Assembly (NCBI RefSeq): GCF_019977755.1
Contig: NZ_AP025144.1
Coordinates: 3,534,001 to 3,598,000, forward strand
Source: Vibrio penaeicida
GTDB taxonomy: Bacteria; Pseudomonadota; Gammaproteobacteria; Enterobacterales; Vibrionaceae
Direction: 5' to 3'
DNA: 64,000 nt
Shown: positions 1 through 10,471 of the stretch, piece after piece
Layout of the letters: each line of letters opens with the position of its first letter
Numbering within the stretch: position 1 is the first letter of the stretch
Position numbers and translations under genes: made by a program
The notes under the pieces: generated by a model
Told to the model about the DNA's origin: nothing
Databases searched by the model: none
What the model saw: only the letters and a program-made list of their open reading frames with translations

Positions 1-2513
1 AGGTTTTCACGGCTGTCTGAGCGACCGAAGCCGTCAGTACCAAGAACCTTGAAAGATTCAGCTGGAATGAACGCTCGAACTTGCTCAGAGTAGTTCTTCA
101 TGTAATCCGTCGCAGCAATAGTTGGCTCATCACCAAGTACTGATGTGATGTATGGAACTTTCGCTTCTGCTTCAGGGTGAAGCATGTTGTAACGCTCTGC
201 ATTCTGACCATCACGAGTTAGTTCGTTGAAAGAGGTTACAGAGAATACATCTGACGCCACACCGTACTCTTCACTTAGGATAGTCGCCGCTTTACGAACT
301 TCGTTCATGATTGTGCCAGAGCTCAATAGCTGAACTTTAGACTTATCACCCGCGTAAGATTCAAGCTTGTAGATACCCTTACGAATGCCTTCTTCAGCGC
401 CTTCAGGCATTGCTGGCATTGCGTAGTTTTCGTTCATTACGGTTAGGTAGTAGAACACGTTTTCTTGATCAGCACCGTACATGCGACGGATACCGTCTTG
501 CATGATTACAGCAACTTCATAAGCAAACGTTGGGTCGTAAGAAATACAGTTAGGGATGGTGTTCGCCAATACGTGAGAATGACCATCTTCGTGCTGTAGA
601 CCTTCACCATTCAATGTTGTACGACCAGCCGTTGCACCCAGTAGGAAGCCACGCGCTTGTTGGTCACCTGCCATCCACGCCATGTCGCCAACACGTTGGA
701 AACCGAACATAGAGTAGTAGATGTAGAATGGGATCATTGGTAGGTCGTTGGTGCTGTATGACGTTGCAGCCGCAACCCAAGATGCCATTGAACCTAGCTC
801 GTTGATACCTTCCTGTAGAACCTGACCAGAAGTCGCTTCTTTGTAGTAAGAAACAATGCCTTTATCTTCAGGCGTGTATTCTTGACCGTGCGGGTTGTAG
901 ATACCGATCTGGCGGAATAGACCTTCCATACCAAATGTACGTGCTTCATCACAGATAATAGGTACAACGTTTTTGCCGATGCCTTTATTCTTAAGAAGAA
1001 TATTTAGCGTACGAACGTAGGCCATCGTTGTTGAGATTTCACGCTTTTGCTCGCTCAATAATGGGGCAAATTCTTCTAGCTCAGGAACCTTAAGCTCTTG
1101 AGTGAAGTTAGGCAGACGCTGCGGCGTGTAACCTTTTAGATCTTTACGACGTGCGTGAAGGTATTCGTATTCCGCTGAACCTTCTTCTAGTTTCAGGTAC
1201 GGAAGTTCTTTCACTGCGTCATCGGTTAAGATGTCTTGAAGACCTAGACGATCACGTAAATGAAGTACGTGAGTCATATCCATTTTCTTAACTTGGTGCG
1301 CGATGTTCTTACCTTCAGCCGCTTCACCCATGCCGTAACCTTTTACAGTCTTAGCTAGGATAACCGTTGGGCGACCGTTAGTTTCTGCTGCATTCTTGTA
1401 TGCTGCGTAAAGCTTAGATGACTCATGACCACCACGCTTAAGAGCGAAGATTTCGTCATCGGTCATATCTGCAACAAGTGCTGCTGTTTCTGGGTATTTA
1501 CCAAAGAAGTGCTCACGTACGTACGCGCCATCTTTCGACTTAAATGTTTGGTAGTCACCATCTACAGTCTCGTTCATCAGCTGCAGTAGTTTACCTGTCG
1601 TATCTTTAGCAAGTAGAGCATCCCAGTTGCTACCCCAGATAACTTTAACAACGTTCCAGCCAGCGCCCTTAAATAGACCTTCTAGCTCTTGGATGATGCT
1701 ACCGTTACCCATTACAGGTCCATCTAGGCGCTGAAGGTTACAGTTGATTAGGAAGCATAGGTTGTCTAGCTTCTCACGTGCTGCAAAAGATAGAGAACCA
1801 CGTGATTCTGGCTCATCCATCTCACCGTCGCCTAGGAAAGCGTATACACGTTGAGCAGAAGTATCTTTCAAGCCACGACCATCAAGGTACTTAAGGAAGC
1901 GCGCTTGATAGATTGCTGAAATTGGACCTAAGCCCATAGATACCGTTGGGAACTGCCAGAACTCAGGCATAAGTTTAGGGTGCGGGTATGATGGGATACC
2001 TTTGCCGTCTACTTCTTGACGGAAGTTATCTAGCTGATCTTCAGTTAGACGACCTTCAACAAATGCGCGAGAGTAGATACCTGGAGAGATATGACCTTGG
2101 TAGTAAACCAAATCGCCACCGTCCGTCTCATTAGGAGCACGGAAGAAGTGGTTGAAACATACTTCGTAGAATGCCGCCGCTGACTGGTAAGAAGCCATGT
2201 GACCACCTAGGTCTAGGTCTTTCTTAGAAGCACGTAATACGATCATTACCGAGTTCCAACGAATAATGGCACGAATACGGCGCTCTAACGTTGTGTCACC
2301 AGGGTAAGCTGGTTCTTGATCGGCTGGAATCGTGTTGATGTAGTTAGTTGTGATGCCTGTTGGCATATCAACACCATCAAGGCGTGCTTTATCTAGAACT
2401 TGCTCTAACAAGAATTGTGCACGTTCTACACCTTCTTCACGAACGACTGACTCAAGTGCCTGAAGCCATTCTTGAGTTTCAAGTGCGTCTACGTCATGCT
2501 TCGTATCAGACAT
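1..2513 (-). CDS. aceE: Pyruvate dehydrogenase E1 component, 3' end missing
   Basis: AceE is the homodimeric thiamine-diphosphate E1 subunit of the pyruvate dehydrogenase complex. It decarboxylates pyruvate and passes the acetyl group to the lipoyl arm of AceF in the cytoplasm. Reading minus from the ATG at 2513, the protein begins MSDTKHDVDALETQEWLQAL, which is the enterobacterial-type AceE N-terminus. About 837 codons are present of the usual roughly 887, so only the last 50 or so residues lie beyond base 1. The frame stays open to the window edge. It lies 54 bases downstream of pdhR on the same strand, the usual pdhR-aceEF-lpd order, so the PdhR operators upstream of pdhR should control it too. 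Confidence 0.96.
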   Translation of the reverse strand, partial: MSDTKHDVDALETQEWLQALESVVREEGVERAQFLLEQVLDKARLDGVDMPTGITTNYINTIPADQEPAYPGDTTLERRIRAIIRWNSVMIVLRASKKDLDLGGHMASYQSAAAFYEVCFNHFFRAPNETDGGDLVYYQGHISPGIYSRAFVEGRLTEDQLDNFRQEVDGKGIPSYPHPKLMPEFWQFPTVSMGLGPISAIYQARFLKYLDGRGLKDTSAQRVYAFLGDGEMDEPESRGSLSFAAREKLDNLCFLINCNLQRLDGPVMGNGSIIQELEGLFKGAGWNVVKVIWGSNWDALLAKDTTGKLLQLMNETVDGDYQTFKSKDGAYVREHFFGKYPETAALVADMTDDEIFALKRGGHESSKLYAAYKNAAETNGRPTVILAKTVKGYGMGEAAEGKNIAHQVKKMDMTHVLHLRDRLGLQDILTDDAVKELPYLKLEEGSAEYEYLHARRKDLKGYTPQRLPNFTQELKVPELEEFAPLLSEQKREISTTMAYVRTLNILLKNKGIGKNVVPIICDEARTFGMEGLFRQIGIYNPHGQEYTPEDKGIVSYYKEATSGQVLQEGINELGSMASWVAAATSYSTNDLPMIPFYIYYSMFGFQRVGDMAWMAGDQQARGFLLGATAGRTTLNGEGLQHEDGHSHVLANTIPNCISYDPTFAYEVAVIMQDGIRRMYGADQENVFYYLTVMNENYAMPAMPEGAEEGIRKGIYKLESYAGDKSKVQLLSSGTIMNEVRKAATILSEEYGVASDVFSVTSFNELTRDGQNAERYNMLHPEAEAKVPYITSVLGDEPTIAATDYMKNYSEQVRAFIPAESFKVLGTDGFGRSDSREN

Positions 2514-2567
2514 GGCGATCTATCCTTCTGTTGGTTGGATCTACTTTAAACTTGTGACAAGCCGTGA

Positions 2568-3335
2568 TTACGACTCGTTACCTCGCTGAATTCTACGCAA
2601 AGAGCGTTCTCTTCTTGACTCTTCACGAGTTAAATCCAGCAATGTTTCTTCGATATAAGCTAAATGTGAGTGAGACATTTCACGCGCCTGTTCAGGCTGA
2701 CCAGAAACAATCGCATCCACAATGTTAGCTCGATGTTTACTGACTCTATCCACCACTTCTTCGCGGCGATGCAATAGCTTTAAATTTTGTAAGACATTTT
2801 GCTCAAGCAAAGGCGACAAGCTACGCACGATATGCAGTAACACCACATTATGTGCCGCTTCCGTTAAGGCAATAAGAAACGCCATAACCGCTGAAGCTTC
2901 TACTTCTACGTCTTTTTTGTCTTGAGCTTCGCGAATTTGCTCTAAGCAGCGTTGAATTCGCTCAAAGTCTTCATCGGTACCGCGCAATGCAGCAAAGTAA
3001 GCAGATAACCCTTCCATCGCGTGTCGCGCTTCCAGCAAATCTAACTGGGTTTCGGAATGGGTAGACAATAAGTTCAACAAAGGATCGGAAAAGCTCTTCC
3101 ATAGGGATTCACTAACGAAAGTCCCACCACCTTGGCGTCGGGTTAACAATCGCTTTGCTTCCAGCCTCTGAATCGCTTCTCGGACAGAAGGACGCGAAAC
3201 ATCAAACTGCTTCGCTAGCTCTCGTTCCGGTGGCAATTGTTCCCCCGGTGAGAGTGTTCCTTCCAATATCAACCGCTCCAACTCTTGTTCAATAACATCA
3301 GAGAGTTTCGGCTGACGAATCCTTTGATAAGCCAT
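2568..3335 (-). CDS. pdhR: Pyruvate-responsive GntR-family repressor PdhR
   Basis: PdhR is the transcriptional repressor of the pyruvate dehydrogenase operon and is released from DNA by pyruvate. The 255-residue product starts [20 protein letters not shown], closely matching E. coli PdhR. It has an N-terminal GntR winged helix (about residues 8-75, with [20 protein letters not shown]) and a C-terminal FadR-type helical effector domain. An in-frame extension to 3440 is open, but the family start is the ATG at 3335, which has an AGAAGAAC Shine-Dalgarno-like stretch before it. The extension would also read through the operator at 3364-3378. The gene is first in the pdhR-aceE operon and is very probably autoregulated through the two operators upstream. 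Confidence 0.95.
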   Translation of the reverse strand: MAYQRIRQPKLSDVIEQELERLILEGTLSPGEQLPPERELAKQFDVSRPSVREAIQRLEAKRLLTRRQGGGTFVSESLWKSFSDPLLNLLSTHSETQLDLLEARHAMEGLSAYFAALRGTDEDFERIQRCLEQIREAQDKKDVEVEASAVMAFLIALTEAAHNVVLLHIVRSLSPLLEQNVLQNLKLLHRREEVVDRVSKHRANIVDAIVSGQPEQAREMSHSHLAYIEETLLDLTREESRRERSLRRIQRGNES

Positions 3336-3363
3336 ATTTATTGTTCTTCTACTCTTGCAGTCA

Positions 3364-3378
3364 ATTGGTAATACCAAT
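3364..3378. promoter_or_regulatory. PdhR operator, proximal
   Basis: The sequence ATTGGTAATACCAAT is a perfect dyad matching the known PdhR operator (ATTGGT, three bases, ACCAAT). It lies 29 bases upstream of the pdhR start codon, in the position where E. coli PdhR represses its own operon. The binding role is inferred from the family. Confidence 0.85.
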
Positions 3379-3501
3379 TTCAAATTGGGCGAAAAAATAA
3401 CATAATTAAAACGTTTCTGTCCAGATAAAACTTGACGCACATCATTGAACGAAGAACAAATTAACCCAGACGTAACAAGAGTGTATTAAAACGGCAATAA
3501 A

Positions 3502-3516
3502 ATTGGTCTTACCAAT
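3502..3516. promoter_or_regulatory. PdhR operator, distal
   Basis: ATTGGTCTTACCAAT is a second perfect PdhR-type dyad, 138 bases (centre to centre) upstream of the first. No divergent gene uses this region, because the neighbouring ampD is transcribed towards it and ends at 3912. Both sites therefore probably serve pdhR-aceE, either at tandem promoters or by looping. Confidence 0.75.
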
Positions 3517-3576
3517 TAATATTTCATTCTGTGTGACATAAATTAAAGTTATGAAAAATTGTTTGTGACAGTAGAT

Positions 3577-3840
3577 ATACCCAAGTAACCTCAAAGTGCA
3601 GGGTTCAGAGCCTCATAGTCTGTTCCAGTTCAAGGAGAAGAATGCGGTGGAATGACGAGTCCTTTCCAAGTTCTTTGACGACGAAATGGGACAGAATATG
3701 GGCTCCCAAGGGCGAGTTTAACTGGCTTTCACACTGCGTTACTGATTCTTGATTTAGAATGACTAGATCTTCATATCAGTGCCTTGTCTGAAAGCCAGTT
3801 AATTCTCGCTGAACCAAGCATCTTGAGGTTACTTGGGTAT
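3577..3840. repeat. 264-bp folded intergenic repeat, copy A
   Basis: The element is closed by a perfect 18-base terminal inverted repeat (ATACCCAAGTAACCTCAA and its complement). Inside are two hairpin arms. Arm 1 is at about 3608-3705 (CATAGTCTGT with ACAGAATATG, imperfect). Arm 2 is at about 3718-3802 (AACTGGCTTTCA with TGAAAGCCAGTT, perfect). The predicted shape is a three-way junction. Copy B is at 4535-4798 in opposite orientation and copy C at 16540-16802 in the same orientation. There is no open reading frame for a transposase. It resembles a non-autonomous palindromic intergenic repeat (MITE-like), but I cannot name the family. Confidence 0.85.
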
Positions 3841-3911
3841 AAAGCTTAGTCACATCTTGGGGTTTGACACGTTAAACAATATGACTATCCAGCTAACACG
3901 CTGAAAATGTG

Positions 3912-4469
3912 CTAATTCGATCCAGTTTTGAGAAGTTTGCGAAAATGTCGCCAATCAAATGTGAGACCGGGATCAGATTTGCGCAGAGGCGCGATGTATT
4001 GATGCCCAGTAATTCGGTGGTCACTCATCTTTGGGTATTGAGATTGTAGTAATTTCGTTAACTCAACCAATGAGTCATATTGCTCAGGTGTATAGCTGTC
4101 GAACTCACACCCTTCCAATTCAATACCAATAGAATAATCATTGCAGCGTTTGCGACCCGCAAAACTGGACACACCAGCATGCCAGGCTCGTTTATCAAAC
4201 GGAACAAATTGCACGACTTCACCGGTGCGCCGAATCAAACAATGAGCGGACACTTTAAGGTTTTTAATGACTTCAAAAAACGGGTGAAGGGTATGGTCCA
4301 GATTTCCTGCAAAAAAATCATCAACAAATGTGCCGCCATACTGGCGAGGAGGCAAGCTAATATGATGTACAACCAGCAAAGAAATGTCTTCACCTTCGGG
4401 TCGCTCATCGTAATAAGGGGACGCCACTTTATTTATATCAGTAAGCCAATGAGATTCATCGATTTTCAT
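3912..4469 (-). CDS. ampD: 1,6-anhydro-N-acetylmuramyl-L-alanine amidase AmpD
   Basis: AmpD is the cytoplasmic zinc amidase that strips the stem peptide from anhydromuropeptides during cell-wall recycling. Its loss derepresses AmpC beta-lactamase in bacteria that carry AmpR. The 185-residue product aligns with E. coli AmpD along its whole length. The zinc ligands are predicted to be His35, His156 and Asp166, with Glu117 as the catalytic glutamate. The motifs LLVVHHISLPP and DKRAWHAGVS are intact. It is divergent from nadC, the common gammaproteobacterial arrangement. Both flanks carry an inverted copy of the same 264-bp repeat (A and B). No ampE follows in this window. Confidence 0.95.
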   Translation of the reverse strand: MKIDESHWLTDINKVASPYYDERPEGEDISLLVVHHISLPPRQYGGTFVDDFFAGNLDHTLHPFFEVIKNLKVSAHCLIRRTGEVVQFVPFDKRAWHAGVSSFAGRKRCNDYSIGIELEGCEFDSYTPEQYDSLVELTKLLQSQYPKMSDHRITGHQYIAPLRKSDPGLTFDWRHFRKLLKTGSN

Positions 4470-4534
4470 GTTGTTTAATTCTTACAAAACCGTTTAGTGG
4501 ACAGAGTATATACCCAGTAATATACCCAAGTAAT

Positions 4535-4798
4535 ATACCCAAGTAACCTCAATATACCTGGTTCAGCGAGAATTAACTGGCTTTCAGGCAAGGCAGCGAT
4601 ATGAAGATCTAGTCATTCTAAATCAAACATCGGTAACGCAGTATGAAAGCCAGTTAAACTCGCCCTCGGGAGCCCATAGTCTATCCCATTCCGTCGTCGA
4701 AGAACTTGGAAAGGATTCATCATTCCACTGCGTTCTTCTCCTTGAACTGGAACAGACTATGAGGCTCTGAATCCTGTATCTTGAGGTCACTTGGGTAT
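4535..4798. repeat. 264-bp folded intergenic repeat, copy B, inverted relative to A
   Basis: This has the same length and architecture as copy A but the opposite orientation. The ends are ATACCCAAGTAACCTCAA at 4535-4552 and TTGAGGTCACTTGGGTAT at 4781-4798. Arm 2 keeps AACTGGCTTTCA with TGAAAGCCAGTT. Just outside the left end (4508-4534) the motif TATACCCA(A)GTAA occurs two more times, which looks like stacked remains of earlier element ends. It occupies most of the ampD-nadC intergenic region. The remaining 154 bases before nadC must hold the nadC promoter; I see no convincing promoter there. Confidence 0.85.
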
Positions 4799-4946
4799 AT
4801 CAATATGCAGGCATAGTTAACGCTAGAAAAAGGCGAACGAATTTTGATTAATAATAGACGTAACTAAGTTAGATACCGATAAATAGCTGAATTATCCTCC
4901 AAGCCAGAGTATGATGCAGACAATTTCAACCTCTGGTATTTACTGA

Positions 4947-5840
<894 letters not shown>

Positions 5841-5916
5841 CGCAAGCTCGAAATAAAAACCAGATTTGAGCACTGTCACAAATCTGAAATAATTTATAAA
5901 TATAAACTTAAGATTG

Positions 5917-5942
5917 AAAAGGAAGCGCGGCTTCCTTTTTTT
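5917..5942 (+). terminator. Rho-independent terminator of nadC
   Basis: GGAAGC and GCTTCC form a stem around a three-base loop, preceded by an A run and followed by seven T residues. It ends the nadC transcript and insulates the pil genes. Confidence 0.85.
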
Positions 5943-6134
5943 AGCCTTATCATAAGGTTGCGACTGACATCACCCACCCCATTTGAACTCACTCGCACTC
6001 AGTCAGTAACCTACTGAAACAAAGGTGAAAAATCTAAAATCCTCCTCCAGCAATCCTTTATTTACAGTTTCTTTACTCTTGGCACGCTCCTATCCTCGCT
6101 CTGTTTTTATACGACCTTATAAACGGAGTTATTT

Positions 6135-6557
6135 ATGAAAAATAAGAAACAACAGGGCTTTACGCTGATAGAGCTGATGATTGTGGTAGCGATAATTGGT
6201 GTTTTATCTGCTGTAGCTATTCCAGCCTATAAAAACCATGTTAAAAAATCAGAAGCGGCAACAGGTTTAGCTACTGCACGAGCTTTAGTAACCAATGTTG
6301 ATATGTATATACAAGAGATAGGCGCTTTTCCTTCCGATCTCGCTAAAGTTGGAGCAACTTCAGGAATGAATAAATTAGGAACTCTTTCTCTCGCAGCTAG
6401 CGGAGCGGGAGGCACTATAAAATTTTTGTTTGGGTCCAACTCATCTATTGATACAGCATATGTTGAACTGGGTAAGTCCTCAACTGGATGGGCTTGTGCT
6501 TTCACCGATTCTGGTAAAATTGATAGCACAGAGATTCCAAAAAGCTGTAAGCCGTAA
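6135..6557 (+). CDS. pilA: Type IV major pilin PilA
   Basis: PilA is the structural subunit of a type IVa pilus, the chitin-regulated competence/adhesion pilus in other vibrios. The 140-residue prepilin has a short basic leader, MKNKKQQG, cleaved before Phe9. The mature protein then starts FTLIELMIVVAIIGVLSAVA, with Glu at +5 and the hydrophobic N-terminal helix. Two cysteines near the C-terminus (WACAF and KSCKP) should form the D-region disulfide. The variable C-terminal half is short, as in Vibrio PilA. A good AACGGAG ribosome site precedes the ATG. It is first in pilABCD; pilB starts three bases after its stop codon. Confidence 0.95.
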   Translation: MKNKKQQGFTLIELMIVVAIIGVLSAVAIPAYKNHVKKSEAATGLATARALVTNVDMYIQEIGAFPSDLAKVGATSGMNKLGTLSLAASGAGGTIKFLFGSNSSIDTAYVELGKSSTGWACAFTDSGKIDSTEIPKSCKP

Positions 6558-6560
6558 CCA

Positions 6561-8249
6561 ATGCACACCAACTTAGCTAGCATTCTTCGCCAAGCCGATA
6601 TTATTAGTGAAGCACATGAACTGGCTATTATTGAGCGCATAGGCAGCACTGGGGGCACCGTCCCCAGTGCTATTGCAGCGCTTGGTATTATTCCTGTTTT
6701 TGAATTGACTCAGCATATTGCTGAGATTTTTGGTTTGTCGGTCATAGAAACCAATCAATACGACTACCTTCCGTTATGTGAGCAGCTTGGTCTACGAGAC
6801 CTGATCACTCGCTACAATGCGCTGCCTGTTGAATCCACCAACAATACTCTATTTATTGCGCTATCTGACCCAACGATCGTTGAAGCAGAAGAAGAGTTTC
6901 GCTTTGCTACCAATCAGCAAGTCGAAATCCTGCTTTGTGATGAAAGAGAATTAACCAGCTGCATTCGTAGAATGTACGGCAAAAATAGAGTCGATAGCAG
7001 CACTGGTGCTAAAGAAATCACGCAAGAAGAGCTCGCGGATTTGGTTCAAGTGGGTGATGATGAATTTGATTCAGCAGAAGATCTCAGCTTAGACGACGCC
7101 CCAGTCAGTCGCTTTATTCATCAAGTATTGTTCGATGCAGTACGTAAAGGGGCTTCCGACATTCATTTTGAACCTTATGAAGAAACGTACCGTATCCGGA
7201 TGCGATGCGACGGTATTCTTATTCAAGCCAATAGCCCAGCTCCTCAATTAGGGCGAAGGCTAGCCGCACGATTAAAAATACTTTCAAAACTGGATATTGC
7301 CGAACGGCGTTTACCTCAAGATGGGCGCATCAAGCTAAAACTCAGCGACACAACTGCGATCGATCTTCGGGTATCCACTCTGCCCACGCTTTGGGGAGAG
7401 AAAATTGTTCTACGTTTATTGGACAGCAGCAGTGCGAATTTGAACATCGATATGCTCGGCTATAGTGAAGAACAAAAAGCCTTATATATCGAAGCCCTAC
7501 GTCGCCCTCAGGGCATGATCTTAATGACAGGTCCTACAGGGAGCGGTAAAACCGTTTCACTGTACACAGGACTTAGTATTCTCAATACGGTTGAACGCAA
7601 TATTTCAACCGCTGAAGATCCGGTCGAGATCAACCTAGCGGGCATCAACCAAGTCCAAATTCGCCCTAAAATCGGCTTTACCTTTGCCGCTGCACTTAAA
7701 TCCTTTTTGCGCCAAGATCCTGACATCGTGATGCTAGGTGAGATACGAGATTTTGAAACAGCGGAAATCGCCATCAAGGCGGCTCAAACAGGGCACTTGG
7801 TTCTATCGACCTTACATACCAACTCCGCAGCAGAAACGGTTATTCGGCTAGGCAATATGGGGGTTGAACCTTATAACCTCTCGTCTTCACTGAGTTTGAT
7901 CATCGCTCAACGTTTAGCAAGGCGTTTGTGCCCACACTGTAAAATACCGCACCAGCTCTCTCCAGCACTGTTAGACAAACACAGAATTGAGACTAGCACA
8001 CCCATTTTTCAAGCGTCTAAAGAGGGCTGCGCCGATTGCAACTCAGGGTACAGTGGTCGAATTGGTATCTATGAGGTCATGCCTTTTGATGCGGAAATGC
8101 AGCAAGCTATTTCTCATAAAGCCAATATCGCAGAAATTGAAATGCTAGCGGTTAAAAACGGTATGAAAACTCTGAGTCAGTCTGGTATTGAAATATTAAA
8201 ACAAGGCATCACGAGCTACCAAGAACTACAACGCGTTTTGTATTTGTAA
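6561..8249 (+). CDS. pilB: Type IV pilus assembly ATPase PilB
   Basis: PilB is the cytoplasmic hexameric ATPase that powers pilus extension. The 562-residue protein has an N-terminal GspE/PilB N1 domain (about 1-150), then the secretion ATPase core. Visible motifs are Walker A GPTGSGKTVSLYT, the Asp box with EDPVE, Walker B IVMLGEIRDFETAE, a His box LVLSTLHTNSAAET, and a zinc-binding tetracysteine segment (CPHC and CADC). It is in frame and near-contiguous with pilA, and nine bases upstream of pilC. Confidence 0.95.
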   Translation: MHTNLASILRQADIISEAHELAIIERIGSTGGTVPSAIAALGIIPVFELTQHIAEIFGLSVIETNQYDYLPLCEQLGLRDLITRYNALPVESTNNTLFIALSDPTIVEAEEEFRFATNQQVEILLCDERELTSCIRRMYGKNRVDSSTGAKEITQEELADLVQVGDDEFDSAEDLSLDDAPVSRFIHQVLFDAVRKGASDIHFEPYEETYRIRMRCDGILIQANSPAPQLGRRLAARLKILSKLDIAERRLPQDGRIKLKLSDTTAIDLRVSTLPTLWGEKIVLRLLDSSSANLNIDMLGYSEEQKALYIEALRRPQGMILMTGPTGSGKTVSLYTGLSILNTVERNISTAEDPVEINLAGINQVQIRPKIGFTFAAALKSFLRQDPDIVMLGEIRDFETAEIAIKAAQTGHLVLSTLHTNSAAETVIRLGNMGVEPYNLSSSLSLIIAQRLARRLCPHCKIPHQLSPALLDKHRIETSTPIFQASKEGCADCNSGYSGRIGIYEVMPFDAEMQQAISHKANIAEIEMLAVKNGMKTLSQSGIEILKQGITSYQELQRVLYL

Positions 8250-8258
8250 GGAGATATT

Positions 8259-9491
8259 TTGGATCGTTCAATTACCCCTCGCCTCAAACTGTACAACTTT
8301 CGCTGGAAAGGCATTAACAGCTCTGGGAAAAAAGTCTCTGGGCAATTTCTGGCGTACACCGAGGTTGAAGTACGCGATAAGCTGCGAAACCAACAAGTTC
8401 AAATTAAAAAAGTCAGGAAATCGGGTATCTCGTTGCTCGATAAGCTGAGCCACAAAGTTAAAAAGAAAGACATCATGGTGTTCACTCGCCAAATGGCAAC
8501 CATGCTGGGAACTGGTGTCCCCATCGTTCAATCGTTAAGAATGGTGTCGGATAATCACAACAAAGCAGAGATGAAATCCATCCTGTCTCAGGTAACCAAA
8601 TCCGTAGAGGCTGGCACTCCTATCTCTAAAGCACTTAGCACATCCAATAGCCTGTTTGACAGCTTTTACACCGACTTGATTGAAACTGGTGAGCAGACTG
8701 GTAATTTATCCGATGTTTTTGAGCGTATCGCTACCTATCAAGAAAAAAGCGAGCAGCTCCGCTCTAAAGTCATTAAAGCGATGATCTACCCTGTCATGGT
8801 TCTTTTGACTGCAATTGGAGTGTCTGTTCTGATGCTCAAGTTCGTCATACCCGAGTTTGAGACGATGTTTTCGGGGTTTGGCGCTGAATTACCATGGTTT
8901 ACTCAACAAGTGCTAAAACTCTCGCACATAGTGCAAAACGACTTGTGGAAGATGGTGGTCGCTATCACCGTACTGGGCATTGCTTTTAAACTCATCAGAA
9001 AACGATCGTTTAAATTTCGCTTAAGAAGCTCCAGGTGGGGACTGAAATTCCCAATCATCGGAAGCGTTTTTAGTAAAGCAGCCATCGCCAAGTTCAGCCG
9101 AACACTGGCCACCAGCTTTAATGCTGGTATCCCTATTCTTAACGGGCTCAAAACCAGCTCTAAGACCGCCAGCAATTTGCATTACCAAGTCGCGATAGAA
9201 CAGGTTTATAAAGATACAGCAGCAGGTATGCCTATTTATATCGCCATGAGAAACACGGAAGCTTTTCCAGAAATGGTCTTGCAAATGGTCATGATTGGAG
9301 AAGAAACAGGTTCACTCGACGACATGCTGAATAAAGTCGCGAACGTCTACGAGTTTGAAGTTGATAACACCGTTGATAACCTCGGAAAATTACTCGAACC
9401 CCTCATTATCATCTTTCTTGGTGTTGTAATTGGTGGGTTAGTCGTCTCTATGTACTTGCCAGTGTTTAACTTAATGAGTGTATTAGGCTAA
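8259..9491 (+). CDS. pilC: Type IV pilus inner-membrane platform protein PilC (TTG start)
   Basis: PilC is the polytopic inner-membrane platform on which PilB assembles pilins. The 410-residue protein has two tandem T2SSF (GspF) domains, about residues 70-195 and 275-397, each followed by membrane segments. The conserved [15 protein letters not shown] and [14 protein letters not shown] motifs lie at the domain starts. The reading frame begins with TTG at 8259, preceded by a strong AAGGAGA at 8248-8254. No ATG occurs near enough to replace it without losing the conserved N-terminus. Confidence 0.94.
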   Translation: MDRSITPRLKLYNFRWKGINSSGKKVSGQFLAYTEVEVRDKLRNQQVQIKKVRKSGISLLDKLSHKVKKKDIMVFTRQMATMLGTGVPIVQSLRMVSDNHNKAEMKSILSQVTKSVEAGTPISKALSTSNSLFDSFYTDLIETGEQTGNLSDVFERIATYQEKSEQLRSKVIKAMIYPVMVLLTAIGVSVLMLKFVIPEFETMFSGFGAELPWFTQQVLKLSHIVQNDLWKMVVAITVLGIAFKLIRKRSFKFRLRSSRWGLKFPIIGSVFSKAAIAKFSRTLATSFNAGIPILNGLKTSSKTASNLHYQVAIEQVYKDTAAGMPIYIAMRNTEAFPEMVLQMVMIGEETGSLDDMLNKVANVYEFEVDNTVDNLGKLLEPLIIIFLGVVIGGLVVSMYLPVFNLMSVLG

Positions 9492-9550
9492 TATTTGCCA
9501 TTGGCTAGTGGTCTTTAGACCCTAAACACATTCCACCTTAGAGATCATAT

Positions 9551-10420
9551 ATGGACGCTTTTCACTACTACCCTTGGCTGTTTCCGTTGATGGCTGCTGT
9601 ATTTGGGTTGGTCATTGGTAGTTTTTTGAATGTCGTGATTTACCGTCTTCCAAGAATGATGGAAAACGAATGGCGACAAGAGTGTGCTGACTCTTTTCCT
9701 GAGTACAATATTGCGCCTCCAACAGAGAAGCTCACCTTAAGCGTCCCACGTTCTACTTGTCAAAAGTGCAATACACAAATCAGAATTCGGGATAATGTCC
9801 CAGTGCTCAGCTGGTTACTTCTACGCGGTAAATGTCGCGCTTGCGGCACTGCGATCTCAGCTCGTTACCCTCTTATCGAACTGCTTACCGCAGGTCTCAG
9901 CTTTGCTGTTGCAAACTATTTCGGGTTCAGTTATTTCTCTATTGCCCTTCTATTTTTTACTTTTGTGCTTATCGCAGCCACTTTCATTGATTTCGACACT
10001 TTACTTCTCCCCGACCAACTCACCTTACCGCTTATGTGGGCAGGGATAGCGCTTTCGCTCTTTGAAATCAGCCCTGTATCACTCACTGATTCCGTGATCG
10101 GTGCAATGGCGGGTTACTTGTGTTTATGGAGTGTTTATTACCTGTTTAAGCTGCTTACTGGCAAAGAAGGGATGGGGTTTGGCGATTTCAAATTACTTGC
10201 GGCACTCGGAGCTTGGTTGGGTTGGCAAAGTTTGCCCATTATAATCCTGATGTCATCACTAGTGGGTGTTGTGTTTGGCGTGATTCAGCTAAGATTGCAG
10301 AAAAAAGGCATCGAACAAGCCTTCCCTTTTGGTCCTTACCTTGCCATCGCTGGTTGGGTTACCCTATTGTTTGGAAAAGACATCACAAGTTGGTATTTTT
10401 CACATTTCCTTGGCATTTAG
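9551..10420 (+). CDS. pilD: Prepilin peptidase / N-methyltransferase PilD
   Basis: PilD is the inner-membrane aspartyl protease that removes prepilin leaders and N-methylates the new Phe1. In vibrios it also processes type II secretion pseudopilins. The 289 residues include the N-terminal [14 protein letters not shown] motif and a cytoplasmic zinc-binding loop with two CxxC pairs (CQKC and CRAC). The two catalytic aspartates lie in [16 protein letters not shown] and [16 protein letters not shown]. Multiple membrane helices follow. The gene is separated from pilC by 59 bases but is clearly in the same operon. Confidence 0.95.
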   Translation: MDAFHYYPWLFPLMAAVFGLVIGSFLNVVIYRLPRMMENEWRQECADSFPEYNIAPPTEKLTLSVPRSTCQKCNTQIRIRDNVPVLSWLLLRGKCRACGTAISARYPLIELLTAGLSFAVANYFGFSYFSIALLFFTFVLIAATFIDFDTLLLPDQLTLPLMWAGIALSLFEISPVSLTDSVIGAMAGYLCLWSVYYLFKLLTGKEGMGFGDFKLLAALGAWLGWQSLPIIILMSSLVGVVFGVIQLRLQKKGIEQAFPFGPYLAIAGWVTLLFGKDITSWYFSHFLGI

Positions 10421-10471
10421 TTGTGAATCAAAGATAGACTGTTTCACCATTGCAGATTTAAAAGGCAAAGA

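Noticed and set aside
3577..3840. Repeat copy A as an insertion sequence
   Set aside because: There is no transposase frame, and the terminal repeats are part of one folded element, so it is at most non-autonomous.
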